Source of the DNA: Aliiglaciecola lipolytica E3
Lineage (GTDB): Bacteria > Pseudomonadota > Gammaproteobacteria > Enterobacterales > Alteromonadaceae
Direction: 5' to 3'
NCBI RefSeq assembly: GCF_000314975.1
Contig: NZ_BAEN01000076.1
Span: forward strand, 310,001-374,000
Length of the DNA: 64,000 nucleotides
Shown piece after piece: positions 1 through 9,504 of this stretch. The stretch's first letter is position 1, and every line of letters starts with the position of its first letter. The translations under genes and the position numbers were made by a program. The notes beneath the pieces are model-generated. The model was not told the origin of the DNA, did no database searches, and worked only from the letters and a program-made list of their open reading frames with translations.

Positions 1-137
1 GCGTGGGTTTTTTTGTTACATCCACAGGTTTATCTGGCGGAAGCCCTATCTATACGTTCTTAGCTTCTTTTGGTTTATTTATGATCATTCTGGTAATTAG
101 CATGCTACTCTTCGCTAAGAAAAACAGAAAAAAATAA
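1..137 (+). CDS. C-terminal end of an unidentified membrane protein (5' partial)
   Basis: An open frame enters from the left edge and stops at the TAA at 135-137. The last 44 residues hold one clear hydrophobic segment (about residues 16-37 of the visible part, with the run FGLFMIILVISMLLF) followed by a basic tail (KKNRKK), which is typical of a last transmembrane helix with a cytoplasmic C terminus. The family cannot be told from so short a piece. A gap of 108 bases separates it from the next gene on the same strand. Confidence 0.5.
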   Translation, partial: VGFFVTSTGLSGGSPIYTFLASFGLFMIILVISMLLFAKKNRKK

Positions 138-245
138 ACTAAATCAAGAAAATTGCGCAGCCTACTTAATCTGCTATTTATTTACATTTGAAGTGAGGCT
201 GCAATTTGACTCTCGGATGCGATTTATGGGATATATTCTGCTTCT

Positions 246-1568
246 ATGAAAAATTTGGCCAGCATAGATAAACTCTTCGATTCAATAAAAACCAGCTTCT
301 GGTTTATTCCCATTCTAATGGTTGTAACTTCAATTGTATCAGCGTGGCTAATGGTCTGGATTGATCATGCTCAGGCTTGGGGAAGACTTGATTGGTTAAA
401 GTTTCTTTATCAAACTGACCAAGACACCCTACTATCGTTAGTGAATACTATTGCTGCTTCAATGATTACGGTTACCAGTATTGCCTTCTCGATTACTATC
501 GTAACGTTAACACTCGCTTCATCTCAATTTGGACCTCGATTGATCCGGAATTTTATGGATGACCGTGGGACACAATTAGTGTTGGGCACCTTTATATCGA
601 ATTTTTCCTACTGCGTGGTGTTAATTTATTGCATGAGTTTAGATTCAAATCAGGGAATAAAAATGGGGCTATCCATTATTTGGTGCCTGCTTGCAACACT
701 ATGTAGTGTTTTTATTCTCATTTATTTTATTCATCATGTGGCACGTTCCATCCAAGCGGACAATGTTATCAATGAGATATGTCATGAAATAAACCGCTCC
801 GTTGAGCCGCTGTATTTTTCAGAGCAGGCTTCTTCAACGCAAAATAGTTTAGAAGGGCATTTTGTACACTCACTTTCAATTGAAACTAAACACAGTGGCT
901 ACTTGCAAGTATTGAGTTGTCAAACTCTATGTCAATTGGCTCAAACTCATGACATGTTGGTAGAGTTTCATTGGCGTCCCGGTGATTTGATTAATAAGCA
1001 TGCGGAACTCGCGGTGTTAAAGAGCCACAAGCCCATAGCAGATGATTTACAGAATGAAATTAATCAGTGTTGCGTGATTGGTAGTATAAGAACGCCTATT
1101 CAAGATCCAGAATATGCCATACATCAAATGGTTGAAATTGCCGTTCGAGCCCTTTCAACCGGAGTCAATGATCCCTATACGGCGATAACCTGTGTCGACA
1201 AGTTGTGCTTAGTTTTATGTGATCTCGCAACTCACAAACTGCATCAAGGTCTCCATTATGATGGGAACGGGGTATTGCGATTAAAGCGTCGTCCTTATGA
1301 TTTTAGTGGATTGGCGAATTCAGCTTTTGATCAAATTCGTCAATATGCGCAAGATTCAGTCGCAGTGACAATTCGATTGTTGGAAAGCTTACACCGAATT
1401 GCTATCGCTACAGATAAAACTGATATTCATCACGTATTGCGAGAACAGCTTAAAGCAATACAAGAGATAAAACAGAAAGCACAATACACAGTAAAAGACA
1501 GCCAAGATTTTGATAAAAGTGTACACAAGTTAGAACGAGAATTATTAGTTAAAGCCGAATCTTGTTAG
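246..1568 (+). CDS. DUF2254 family integral membrane protein
   Basis: This 440-residue protein has four predicted membrane segments in its N-terminal third (about residues 17-37, 64-90, 113-133 and 140-165), followed by a soluble C-terminal half. The segment around residues 80-105 (SITIVTLTLASSQFGPRL, then FMDDRGTQ) and the later VNDPYTA motif are the pattern of the DUF2254 family (Pfam PF10011), whose function is unknown. The length is normal for the family. The start ATG has no strong Shine-Dalgarno sequence, but the hydrophobic N terminus fits. It stands alone on the plus strand before a stress-type BON protein. The family call is firm; the role is unknown. Confidence 0.85.
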   Translation: MKNLASIDKLFDSIKTSFWFIPILMVVTSIVSAWLMVWIDHAQAWGRLDWLKFLYQTDQDTLLSLVNTIAASMITVTSIAFSITIVTLTLASSQFGPRLIRNFMDDRGTQLVLGTFISNFSYCVVLIYCMSLDSNQGIKMGLSIIWCLLATLCSVFILIYFIHHVARSIQADNVINEICHEINRSVEPLYFSEQASSTQNSLEGHFVHSLSIETKHSGYLQVLSCQTLCQLAQTHDMLVEFHWRPGDLINKHAELAVLKSHKPIADDLQNEINQCCVIGSIRTPIQDPEYAIHQMVEIAVRALSTGVNDPYTAITCVDKLCLVLCDLATHKLHQGLHYDGNGVLRLKRRPYDFSGLANSAFDQIRQYAQDSVAVTIRLLESLHRIAIATDKTDIHHVLREQLKAIQEIKQKAQYTVKDSQDFDKSVHKLERELLVKAESC

Positions 1569-1791
1569 GTCTTGTGCTTATCCATAATTAAGCTTAAAAA
1601 CCTTGGTAACGTTACAGTTAAGTCAGAGCATCAAATCTCCTGTAGAAATTACACTTCAACATTACAAAAATACAAATAATTCTCAGTCAAATATTTTGGA
1701 TTTTATAAAAACTTCATTTAAATCAATGTATTGTATTTTGGCATCGTTCTGGCATTAGGTTAATTGTCTAAATACAAAAGGAGACACTGAT

Positions 1792-2367
1792 ATGAAACGT
1801 ACTACTTGTTCACTATTAATTGCTGCTGCGTTAACGACTGCTTCAATGAGTGCTAACGCAGAAAACGAATGGTCAGAAAGAACTAAAGATGCATGGATTG
1901 ATGGTAAAGCTGAAACGACTTTATTATTCAATGGCAACCTTGATTCGTTCGATATCGACACCGACGTAAATAATGGCGTTGTTACCCTAACAGGTAAAGT
2001 TGATACTGAAGTAGATAAAGCATTGGCTGAAGAGCTAATACTATCGCTTGATGGTGTTGAAGACGTTGATAATAAATTAACTGTCTTTAATGAAGATAAG
2101 GCCGGAGAAGATGACGAAACCTCTGAGGTTATGCAAACACTGAAAGATTCTAAAGTAGCATCGGTAGTTAAAACCCGTTTGTTATTTGAATCAGAAGTAA
2201 GTGGTACTGATATCAACGTAGAAGTTGAGGACGGTGTTGTTACCCTTATCGGTGAATTAGATTCTGAAGCAGAACTAGAGCTAGCTGTTGCGATTGCTGA
2301 AAATACTAACGACGTAAAAAGCGTAGTATCTAAACTGACTGTTGTTCAGACCATCGTAAAGCACTAA
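1792..2367 (+). CDS. Periplasmic protein with two BON domains
   Basis: The 191-residue product begins with a Sec signal peptide (about residues 1-23, ending SANA). It then carries two BON domains (about 40-98 and 118-186), each with the 'DGVVTLTGEVDS' type beta-turn-beta pattern; here the two turns read NNGVVTLTGKVDTE and EDGVVTLIGELDSE. BON domains are found in OsmY and related periplasmic or outer-membrane proteins and are thought to bind phospholipid surfaces. A good AAGGAG site lies 8 bases upstream of the ATG, and a strong terminator follows. The gene appears monocistronic. OsmY-like osmotic or envelope stress function is inference from the family. Confidence 0.85.
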   Translation: MKRTTCSLLIAAALTTASMSANAENEWSERTKDAWIDGKAETTLLFNGNLDSFDIDTDVNNGVVTLTGKVDTEVDKALAEELILSLDGVEDVDNKLTVFNEDKAGEDDETSEVMQTLKDSKVASVVKTRLLFESEVSGTDINVEVEDGVVTLIGELDSEAELELAVAIAENTNDVKSVVSKLTVVQTIVKH

Positions 2368-2384
2368 TAAGCTAAATAATTAAG

Positions 2385-2407
2385 AAGCGCCTTCGGGCGC
2401 TTTTTTT
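2385..2407 (+). terminator. Rho-independent terminator after the BON gene
   Basis: A 7-bp GC-rich stem (AAGCGCC/GGCGCTT) with a TTCG tetraloop is followed directly by a T run. It lies 18 bases after the BON stop codon. Confidence 0.9.
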
Positions 2408-2494
2408 ATGTTTAATAGGGAGGAAAATAGCAGTTAACTAATAATTGCTTAAAGTTTATACTGCTGACTTAGATATACATAGGAAGGAATCATC

Positions 2495-3895
2495 ATGTCG
2501 CAATCTAAAAAGCAAGCAGTTGTATTAGTACACGGAATTGGCGAACAGCGACCAATGGAAACAGTTCGAGAATTTGTTAAATCTGTTTGGGTTAAAGATA
2601 CCAAATTAGACAATACTCGGTTTTGGAATAAACCTAGTGAGGTTTCTGGTTCATTTGAACATCGTAGATTGACCACAGACTACGCCGAAATTAAAAACAA
2701 TCCAGATAAACAAACCACATCCAGAGTCGATTTTTTTGAATATTATTGGGCTCACCATACCGTTGGTACCACCCTTGAACACTTACGTGGTTGGGTATTT
2801 TCAATGTTGCGACGTAAGCCTAGCGACTACCCATCAGCCTTAAAACCCATGATTTATTTACTCTGGACACTCATTTTTGGGATTTTATTAGTGCTGATTT
2901 CTATTGGTTTTTTTGAACCAGCAGAAAAAGCGGGAGACTCCTCAACATGGCATCAAATTTATGAATACTATATTAGCCCGGTGCTGTTGGTGGCTTTGAG
3001 TATTGGTGTAGCTAAGATTGTCAGTTATTTGGGGGATGTAGCTCGCTATATCACTGCAACGCCATCAAACATAAAGGTAAGAAAGGAAATTCGCGATGGC
3101 GGAGTTAAACTGTTGGAAAGTATTGCTCAAACTGGAAAATACGACCGTATCGTTTTAGTGGGCCATAGTTTGGGGTCGATTATTGCCTATGATGTATTAA
3201 CTCAATATTGGGCACGCAAAAACAAATTTAAAAACGCTGCAGGAGAGCCATTACCTCTTTCTGAAGCGGCATTAAAGTTGGTGCACAGCATGGAAAATAT
3301 GGACCACCAACCTGATGTTACTGAATATCGTAAACTTCAATTGCAATTGTTTGAGCAGCTAAAGCTGGATATGGAGTTACATGGTGAGTCATCTGGTAAT
3401 GCGCAATGGTTAATTTCAGATCTGGTAACCCTGGGAAGCCCTTTGACTTATGCAGATTTCCTGTTGTTCGACAAGAAAATGGACTTTGTGGATAGAAAAT
3501 TAGACCGAGAATATCCAACCTCACCACCGGTTAAAGAAAACGAGCACTATTATTATCAAACTAACGAGGACAAGTTTCTGCACCATGGTGCAGTGTTTAG
3601 CTTAGTAAGATGGACTAATATCTATTCTAAACCATTCAATATCTTTTTTGGCGATCTAATCTCTGGTCCTGTTAGTAGAGCTTTTTCTAACCCACAAATA
3701 TCCAAAGATTTAGTATCCGAAAAGCAACCAGATTCCCCAATTTTAGATATCGACGTAGAAGCTGCCTACCCGAAACGATATCCGCGCCTATTTACTCACA
3801 CCAATTATTGGCGTTGGCATGATAATTTTGATCGCGAAGGTGCGCCAGATCACATTATTAAATTACGAGAAAGTTTGGGGCTGGTGGAGTGGTGA
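2495..3895 (+). CDS. Membrane-anchored alpha/beta hydrolase (lipase-like)
   Basis: The 466-residue product opens with the oxyanion-type motif VLVHGIGEQ (about residues 10-18) and carries a nucleophile elbow GHSLGS at 223-228 (predicted Ser225), the signature of lipase-like alpha/beta hydrolases. Two hydrophobic segments (about 118-139 and 161-180) lie between these motifs, so the enzyme is probably anchored in the inner membrane with the hydrolase parts in the cytoplasm. There is no signal peptide. A LVTLGSPLTY stretch (about 308-317) is the kind of sequence seen near the catalytic core of PGAP1-like and lipase class 3 enzymes. The AAGGAA site upstream supports the ATG. Substrate unknown. Confidence 0.7.
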   Translation: MSQSKKQAVVLVHGIGEQRPMETVREFVKSVWVKDTKLDNTRFWNKPSEVSGSFEHRRLTTDYAEIKNNPDKQTTSRVDFFEYYWAHHTVGTTLEHLRGWVFSMLRRKPSDYPSALKPMIYLLWTLIFGILLVLISIGFFEPAEKAGDSSTWHQIYEYYISPVLLVALSIGVAKIVSYLGDVARYITATPSNIKVRKEIRDGGVKLLESIAQTGKYDRIVLVGHSLGSIIAYDVLTQYWARKNKFKNAAGEPLPLSEAALKLVHSMENMDHQPDVTEYRKLQLQLFEQLKLDMELHGESSGNAQWLISDLVTLGSPLTYADFLLFDKKMDFVDRKLDREYPTSPPVKENEHYYYQTNEDKFLHHGAVFSLVRWTNIYSKPFNIFFGDLISGPVSRAFSNPQISKDLVSEKQPDSPILDIDVEAAYPKRYPRLFTHTNYWRWHDNFDREGAPDHIIKLRESLGLVEW

Positions 3896-4025
3896 AAGGC
3901 GTAAAACACGGCCTCGACACGCAACTGTGAAGAGGCAGTTCGGTGACTCGGTGATGGAGCCGATTACCTATAACGCCGTTTTCGATTAGCATCTATGATA
4001 GCTCAGTCATTTTTCATTATCTTTA

Positions 4026-4052
4026 AAAAGCCTCGAAATACACGAGGCTTTT
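4026..4052. terminator. Bidirectional terminator between convergent genes
   Basis: A perfect 10-bp stem (AAAAGCCTCG/CGAGGCTTTT, loop of 7) sits between the hydrolase and the convergent mscS gene. The A run on the left gives a T run when read on the minus strand, and TTTT ends the right arm on the plus strand. Confidence 0.8.
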
Positions 4053-4078
4053 ATCTCGTCTGTTTTGATACGTCGTTG

Positions 4079-5059
4079 TTAGTCAGACTCTGCTTCGCTG
4101 TCGTCAGCAGATTGCGAGTTTGCAGCCGGTGTTTCCTCGGCATCCTTATCCCCACTACCTTTTTTGTGTTTATCACTTAACATCACATTCAGCTTTTCGC
4201 CTCCTTTGGCGTCAAAATCCAACGTTCTGATTGGGAATGGAATTAGAATATCTGATTCTTCCAGAGCGCGTTTTATTTCCACTACTGCTTTATGCCTAGC
4301 CTGCATAAATCCTGTTTCACCGGGATATTTGATCCAAAACCAAACAAGTAAATCAACGCTGCTATCGCCAAACCCTTTGGCAAAAACACCCGTTTCTTCC
4401 TTGTTAATAACAAAGTCACACTGATTAATACATTGTACCAATGCATCTGACGCTTCCTGTGGATCGTCAGCATAGGATATACCGACAGGTACTTCGATGC
4501 GTCTTCTACCCGTAGTCGAATAATTTGTCAGCACGTTTCGAAATAAAATTTTGTTAGGAACGACTTCAATTTGGCCAAAAAATGTTTCAACCAACGTGTT
4601 GCGAAGATTAATGGTTTGTACTGTGCCAAATACGTCATCTGCTTCAATGACATCCCCTATTTGAAATGGTTTTCGAATGCCCATTGCGATGCCTGCAATC
4701 AGGTTCTCGGCCATATCCTGAAATGCAAAACCCAAAGCTAAACCTATGATGCCGGCTCCCGCTAGCAGCGACGTAACCGTACCAGTAAGACCTAGGAATT
4801 CCAGGGCGATAAATAGACCCATGAATAAAACAAGAACTTTAATAATCGACGCCAAAAGGTCGGCAATTTGTTTTGATTCTAATGTTCTATGTAAGATATT
4901 TCGTGCAGTTCGACCGACGATTTTTGCGATTATGCCAAACACAATTGCCAGTAAAATCGCTACCACAAAATTAGGTAAGTGCTTTATGCCTGCCTCTAGC
5001 CACCCTTGCAGTTTGTCGTGGATCAGTGACCAGAATTTATCTATTTCAATAAAGTCCAT
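4079..5059 (-). CDS. MscS-family small-conductance mechanosensitive channel
   Basis: The 326-residue protein has about three membrane helices (near residues 30-50, 68-88 and 93-113). The last is rich in Gly/Ala (LLAGAGIIGLALGFAFQ) and matches the pore-lining TM3 of MscS. It is followed by the beta domain (KPFQIGDVIEADDVFGTVQTI) and a C-terminal alpha/beta domain. An acidic, low-complexity tail of about 30 residues (GSGDKDAEETPAANSQSADD region) extends beyond the family core. The channel would open on hypo-osmotic shock to release solutes. A GGAAG site precedes the ATG. It lies 19 bases downstream of, and probably in operon with, the four-helix protein at 5079-5558. Confidence 0.85.
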   Translation of the reverse strand: MDFIEIDKFWSLIHDKLQGWLEAGIKHLPNFVVAILLAIVFGIIAKIVGRTARNILHRTLESKQIADLLASIIKVLVLFMGLFIALEFLGLTGTVTSLLAGAGIIGLALGFAFQDMAENLIAGIAMGIRKPFQIGDVIEADDVFGTVQTINLRNTLVETFFGQIEVVPNKILFRNVLTNYSTTGRRRIEVPVGISYADDPQEASDALVQCINQCDFVINKEETGVFAKGFGDSSVDLLVWFWIKYPGETGFMQARHKAVVEIKRALEESDILIPFPIRTLDFDAKGGEKLNVMLSDKHKKGSGDKDAEETPAANSQSADDSEAESD

Positions 5060-5078
5060 ACTTAGTACTTCCAGATAG

Positions 5079-5558
5079 TTATTGGTTTTCGAGTTCAGTT
5101 ACTGTGACGTTAGCTAATTTTTGATAGGTACTTTGAATTTCACTGACAACATTTGTAAGTGACGCAGCAATTTGCGGATCATTGGTAGTCGCAATGGCTT
5201 TATTCAATTCTGATAAGTGTTGCTCTTCTACATCCTCCAAATGGGCTACTAGATCGCGAGGATTGAGTTTGACTTGTTTGCTAAGTATATTTTGATAGTA
5301 ATCTTCAATGCTGGTAGAGGTCATGGTTTCCTCTTCTGACAATTGATAGCGGTTTTCTGCAAGCTCTACTAATTCAGATATTTGCTGAAAATAGCTTTTT
5401 GCCATATCGAAACACACTTGTTTGACAGCATAATGTTTTACATTCTGGCCAACGTGATTGTAAAAGTCTCCGCCGAGCCGACACATTTGGATGACAGCTT
5501 TTAACAGTGCGCGATTGGATTCATGTTCTTCATTGTTGTCGTTAGTATTCGCTGACAT
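5079..5558 (-). CDS. Putative four-helix-bundle (ferritin-like/DUF2383-type) protein
   Basis: This is a 159-residue, highly helical soluble protein with no signal peptide and no membrane segment. Its layout is an N-terminal helix pair (about 15-70), a variable loop, and a second pair (about 95-155) with HLEDVEEQHLSELNKAI. It resembles the PA2169-type four-helix proteins of the ferritin-like fold, but the similarity is loose and the metal ligands are not evident. A strong GGGAG ribosome-binding site supports the ATG. It sits just upstream of mscS with 19 bases between them, suggesting a two-gene stress operon. The function is not known. Confidence 0.5.
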   Translation of the reverse strand: MSANTNDNNEEHESNRALLKAVIQMCRLGGDFYNHVGQNVKHYAVKQVCFDMAKSYFQQISELVELAENRYQLSEEETMTSTSIEDYYQNILSKQVKLNPRDLVAHLEDVEEQHLSELNKAIATTNDPQIAASLTNVVSEIQSTYQKLANVTVTELENQ

Positions 5559-5796
5559 AGTAAACTCCCTTAATTACATTGGTAGGTTTAAACTAGTTTA
5601 AGCGCTTTTCTATTACGTTAACTTGTATGTGACTCAATGGCTAAAACGGTTCGCTTATTAAACACCAAGTAAACGCGTAACTAGTTGAATATATTAAATT
5701 AAAATCCCTATACTTTAATGATAACGTTGGTATTCGAAATCATTAACTTACTCCTTTGAAAATTATAGACCAGTGCGCAGATTCCTTACGGGATAG

Positions 5797-7419
5797 TTAT
5801 GCTTCTGGTTGAGAAAATACTTTTAAAGACCGGGGCTTTTGGATCACTTCAATACTCTCTGCTTGTCTATTTTCCCCATCCACAACATATTTTAGTTTGC
5901 CGTTCCCACTGATTTTTACCCGTTGTGCTCTTGCATGCACAATACTTTCATCTGAATCGTTTTCAAACATTGTGCGCAGGGCTAATTGCGCCAATTTAAG
6001 GTAGTTTTCACCAGCCGTTTCTGTTCTAACCAGCCAGGTTACATCGAGTAATCCATCGGTAAAGTCGGGTAGGCCTCCCCCTTGCGCTAGTACTGTGGTC
6101 GCAGGAGCAGCATTAGCAATCACTAAGCTACCTGTATGAATTGTTTTAGGTTCTTGATCGTCAATTTGTATAGTTAATTCTGCCGCGTCGTTTGTTGCAA
6201 TAGCATCATACAAGGCCCCTAAATAGGCTAACTGACCATTATTATTTTTTTCATCGCGGTCGGCCTCTTCAATCATGCGCTGTTCGAAGCCTATCCCAAC
6301 AACCAAAAGAGTGAGTTCATCATTACATTGCGCGGTGTCAATTTGGAGCACGTTTCCGGCGATTATGGCATCACAAGCAATAACAATTGGCGTGACTTTC
6401 GAACTTGCGCCATACAATGCGTGAGCAAGTGCGTTTGCTGTACCCATCGGTATAATACCTAGGGTTAAATCCGTACCAACCAATTGAGAAGCAACTTCCG
6501 TTAAGGTGCCGTCTCCTCCACAAGCTATAACTTGTTTAGCTCCTTCGGAAATGGCTAACTTCGCCATCTCAGCCCCACTTTTTTCAGGTGTGGTCTGGTA
6601 AACTTCTAATTCAAAGTGTGGTGACAAACGTTGTATGATTTCATCTTCGTTATCTTGCCATTTGCCACCGCCAGCGACTGGGTTGACTACGATAGCTAGC
6701 TTGTTTTTCTGAGTTAATACTCCACTTTCATGTAACTTTTTCAGTTTTTTCAATTGAAACTTGTTCAAGCGTGCAGTTGACCGGCTAAGATTAATTTCTT
6801 CTAATGCTTGATCTACGGTTAGTTCAGGACTTTTACTCAACAAATAAGCTGCCATCACTAATACCGAGCGTCCTCTTCCTAACGCACAGTGAACTACAAC
6901 AGCTCTGTCATCGCTAATGTGATTGTCTAGCCATCTGATGGCTTCCATTAACACTTCTTTTGATGGACTTTGGTGATCGAGGACAGGGACGTTCAAATAA
7001 TCCATGTTTTCGCCGTGAGCAGATACATCGAGCCCATCAAACTCTGCCGTTACATCCAATACAGCTTTGACTTTTAAATGATTTAGTTCTGGCATATCTG
7101 ATGGAAAAAGTCGGCATGCTAAATACAAATTATCACGAACTTTTTGAATTGCTGGAACACTATCATTTTTTCGCTCTCGCGCATTATAAGCTTGAGTGCC
7201 AATTAAGAACGGGACAAAAATCCATTTAATATAATAGGGAATAGAACCATCAATTTTTTTTCTGAAAATTTTCGGTGAATGGAATAAGTACGCAATCGTA
7301 ACAGCAGTTAAAGAGAGACCAATCCATATAAACAAGACTTTGAGTACGAGGAAGCCGCTTAGATAGGCAAGTAAAAACGAGAACAGCGCACCTAGTCCAT
7401 AATACTTTGTAATAAACAT
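5797..7419 (-). CDS. Dual-specificity phosphatase fused to a diacylglycerol kinase-type lipid kinase
   Basis: Two enzymes are joined in one chain. Using the longest frame (544 residues from 7431), two N-terminal membrane segments (about 10-50) are followed by a dual-specificity/tyrosine phosphatase domain (about 95-235) with the P-loop HCALGRGRS at 181-189. After that comes a diacylglycerol kinase catalytic domain (about 243-540) with NPVAGGGK (250-257), GGDGTLTEV (305-313) and MGTAN (329-333). I prefer the ATG at 7419, since the GGGGAGA lying inside the first four codons of the longer frame then serves as its ribosome-binding site, whereas nothing precedes the ATG at 7431. The product would sit at the inner membrane and act on lipids; substrates are unproven. 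The neighbouring pldA also acts on phospholipids. Confidence 0.8.
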   Translation of the reverse strand: MFITKYYGLGALFSFLLAYLSGFLVLKVLFIWIGLSLTAVTIAYLFHSPKIFRKKIDGSIPYYIKWIFVPFLIGTQAYNARERKNDSVPAIQKVRDNLYLACRLFPSDMPELNHLKVKAVLDVTAEFDGLDVSAHGENMDYLNVPVLDHQSPSKEVLMEAIRWLDNHISDDRAVVVHCALGRGRSVLVMAAYLLSKSPELTVDQALEEINLSRSTARLNKFQLKKLKKLHESGVLTQKNKLAIVVNPVAGGGKWQDNEDEIIQRLSPHFELEVYQTTPEKSGAEMAKLAISEGAKQVIACGGDGTLTEVASQLVGTDLTLGIIPMGTANALAHALYGASSKVTPIVIACDAIIAGNVLQIDTAQCNDELTLLVVGIGFEQRMIEEADRDEKNNNGQLAYLGALYDAIATNDAAELTIQIDDQEPKTIHTGSLVIANAAPATTVLAQGGGLPDFTDGLLDVTWLVRTETAGENYLKLAQLALRTMFENDSDESIVHARAQRVKISGNGKLKYVVDGENRQAESIEVIQKPRSLKVFSQPEA

Positions 7420-7573
7420 ACTTCTCCCCATTTAATAAATAATATAAAGCGAACAGCATGCCAATTTTTATTTGTATTTAAGTTATTGTTTTTATGGGTA
7501 AAAGTTAATTTTTAAAATGCGCGAGTCGCTCAACTAAGCAATAAGTGCAAGCCGTTCAGCAAATATTACACAA

Positions 7574-8500
7574 CTAAAGATACTTAAGTTGCACACCGAT
7601 TCCAAATCGTTGCTGATGGCGATTGTAATCAATTAACGAGTCACCATAACCATTAAAGTATTGAAACACCACATCGTATCTATCATTTATTGGGTAGGTG
7701 ATGTTTAATTCAACGCTGCCTTTATTATCTGATTTTAGATTATTTCTGAGTAACGTGAGAATATTAAAGTTACCCACCTTTTTACCGTAACCAATTTCAA
7801 AATGACCATAATAATCTGTGATATCTGGATTATCGTCTCCTGACGGGCTGTTAACATTTTCCTTTTCATCTTCGGGAATGCGATACCATGTTTTTAAGTA
7901 ATAAACGGAATCTCTATCACTAAACAAGGCTGAAGCATAAATGCGATTCCAACTTCTTGATTTTAATCCGCTTTGACCGTTTGAATTATGGTTCAATCCT
8001 AAATGTACCTGATTAAATTTTATGCCTAGAAAACGATATTGGGTTTTCCAGAAGTAAAATATTTCTGGCTCGTAATTGGTCTCCCTAAATGGTTTTGATG
8101 CCTCGTCGTTATAAACTTGCCAATATGACTGTAACGTAAAACCAGCATAAACCCCTGAACGATAGTCATCATTAAGATAAACCGGTAGCTTGACGCTTAT
8201 CTGATATTTCGCTTCTAGATTATCGACATTTTCTGAGTCAAGTTCGGTAACTCCAATCGTATTGGGATCTTTGACATAGGTAAGAGGTAACACATAATTG
8301 GTTTTGTATTGGGTAATGGCAAAGGGGATTTGCAGCGCCAAGTCATCTGATGCTTCACGCTTTTCCAACAGTGTTTCTTCATCCTTGATGGGCTCGTCTT
8401 TTAATTCTGTCTCAGTGACTGTTTGGGCTAACACGAGCGGAGAAAAAGCCAATATTAATAGGCTAAAGACAGTGACGAGATGGGTTTTAACACGATTCAT
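7574..8500 (-). CDS. pldA: Outer membrane phospholipase A
   Basis: The 308-residue product has a signal peptide (cleaved near residue 25, VLAQ) and the OMPLA active-site block HNSNGQS...SRSWNR. By alignment with E. coli PldA (H142, S144, N156), the catalytic residues are His171, Ser173 and Asn185. The rest alternates as a 12-strand outer-membrane barrel and ends in a hydrophobic strand (FGIGVQLKYL). The enzyme removes fatty acids from phospholipids that reach the outer leaflet. A position next to the active site that is Arg147 in E. coli reads Gln here. No strong ribosome-binding site is visible. The family is clear. Confidence 0.88.
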   Translation of the reverse strand: MNRVKTHLVTVFSLLILAFSPLVLAQTVTETELKDEPIKDEETLLEKREASDDLALQIPFAITQYKTNYVLPLTYVKDPNTIGVTELDSENVDNLEAKYQISVKLPVYLNDDYRSGVYAGFTLQSYWQVYNDEASKPFRETNYEPEIFYFWKTQYRFLGIKFNQVHLGLNHNSNGQSGLKSRSWNRIYASALFSDRDSVYYLKTWYRIPEDEKENVNSPSGDDNPDITDYYGHFEIGYGKKVGNFNILTLLRNNLKSDNKGSVELNITYPINDRYDVVFQYFNGYGDSLIDYNRHQQRFGIGVQLKYL

Positions 8501-8806
8501 GAATTAGTTGCTTGCCAAGAAAAAAGTGGTTAGATCTTTTCATTAATTGAATAAGTTTAAAAGGGTAAAACACATATATTCTGTTTTTTTACACCAATGT
8601 GAATTTTAGGAGTGTTTTTTTGATTAAGCTTACGTTGTTCAGCAATTTTATAACACCAAGATAGCTCTAAGTTATTGGTATGGAGCCAATAAATAAAAAA
8701 GCCACCGCCCCAAGTAGTGGTAAAGCGGTGGCCTGCTCTAAAAAAGGTTAGAGCCAAAAGTTCCCTAAGATACGGGAGAGGAAGTCGTAACCTAACGCCT
8801 TTTGCG
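8501..8806. other. Intergenic region between pldA and the hemerythrin gene
   Basis: This stretch of 306 bases holds the pldA promoter side and, at 8694-8732, the terminator of the hemerythrin gene. A 96-codon frame on the minus strand here has no coding character. Nothing else is recognisable. Confidence 0.6.
8694..8732 (-). terminator. Terminator of the hemerythrin gene
   Basis: On the minus strand an 8-bp stem (GCCACCGC/GCGGTGGC, 16-base loop) is followed by a run of six T residues. It lies about 75 bases after the hemerythrin stop codon. Confidence 0.75.
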
Positions 8807-9241
8807 CTAGTGAGTTTTGTCCATTTCGCTTTGATACTTACCTGCAAGGTTGTCTTTTTGAGTTGCGCTTAGCACCTTCCCTGCTTGTTGGAAAAATTCA
8901 TGCTCTTCTTCCGCTAGGTGATGCTCAACTAGGTCTCTTAGCTTTTTCATGGTCGGTAACCAACCCGGAGAACTCATTTCCGTGTCATCTAATTTTTCAA
9001 GCAATTCATCTATTTCATGATGCTCAGCTATCGCATGTCTTGATTGTTCAACGGTTTGATCTGATTTCATGAGAGGCGCATAAAAATAGCGCTCTTCAGC
9101 AATTGCGTGATCAACTAATGCTTGTTTTAATTCAGCATAAAAGTCGCGACGACTTTCTGTATCACCAGAGGTCTCTACCAAGATCTTCATTAGTAAACGT
9201 TGTTTTTCGTGGTCTTTACGAATAGCTTCAAAAATTTCCAT
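8807..9241 (-). CDS. Hemerythrin HHE cation-binding domain protein
   Basis: This is a 144-residue soluble four-helix protein with the histidine/glutamate spacing of the HHE family: DHEKQR near residue 10, DHAIAEERYFYAP near 44, EHHEID near 73 and EHHLAEEEHEFF near 106. These residues would hold a di-iron centre that binds oxygen or senses iron or redox state. The length is normal for single-domain bacterial hemerythrins. An AAGGAA site 7 bases before the ATG supports the start. It is monocistronic with its own terminator. Confidence 0.88.
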   Translation of the reverse strand: MEIFEAIRKDHEKQRLLMKILVETSGDTESRRDFYAELKQALVDHAIAEERYFYAPLMKSDQTVEQSRHAIAEHHEIDELLEKLDDTEMSSPGWLPTMKKLRDLVEHHLAEEEHEFFQQAGKVLSATQKDNLAGKYQSEMDKTH

Positions 9242-9504
9242 TAGTTGTTCCTTTTTATTTAGTTCTAAAATGTTAAAGGGTCTGAACCTTACTAAGCGAA
9301 CTTAGTGCCAAAATTTAATTTATTTCTAATTTATTGATATTTAAGGATTAAATCTTAATATCTAAATTTGGCAGGGTAATTCTGGTGAGTTATCGCGGAA
9401 ATTATTACAGGACAAATGTATCTTTTTCAGAGTTGTAGCGTACAAACAAGACTCGCTTCGCAAAGAGTAGAAAAGCTGTCTAAATAAACAAAAAGGAGAA
9501 CAGC

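Noticed and set aside
8557-8847. Minus-strand 96-codon frame between pldA and the hemerythrin gene
   Set aside because: It overlaps the hemerythrin 3' end and its terminator, has no ribosome-binding site and its translation has no protein-like pattern.
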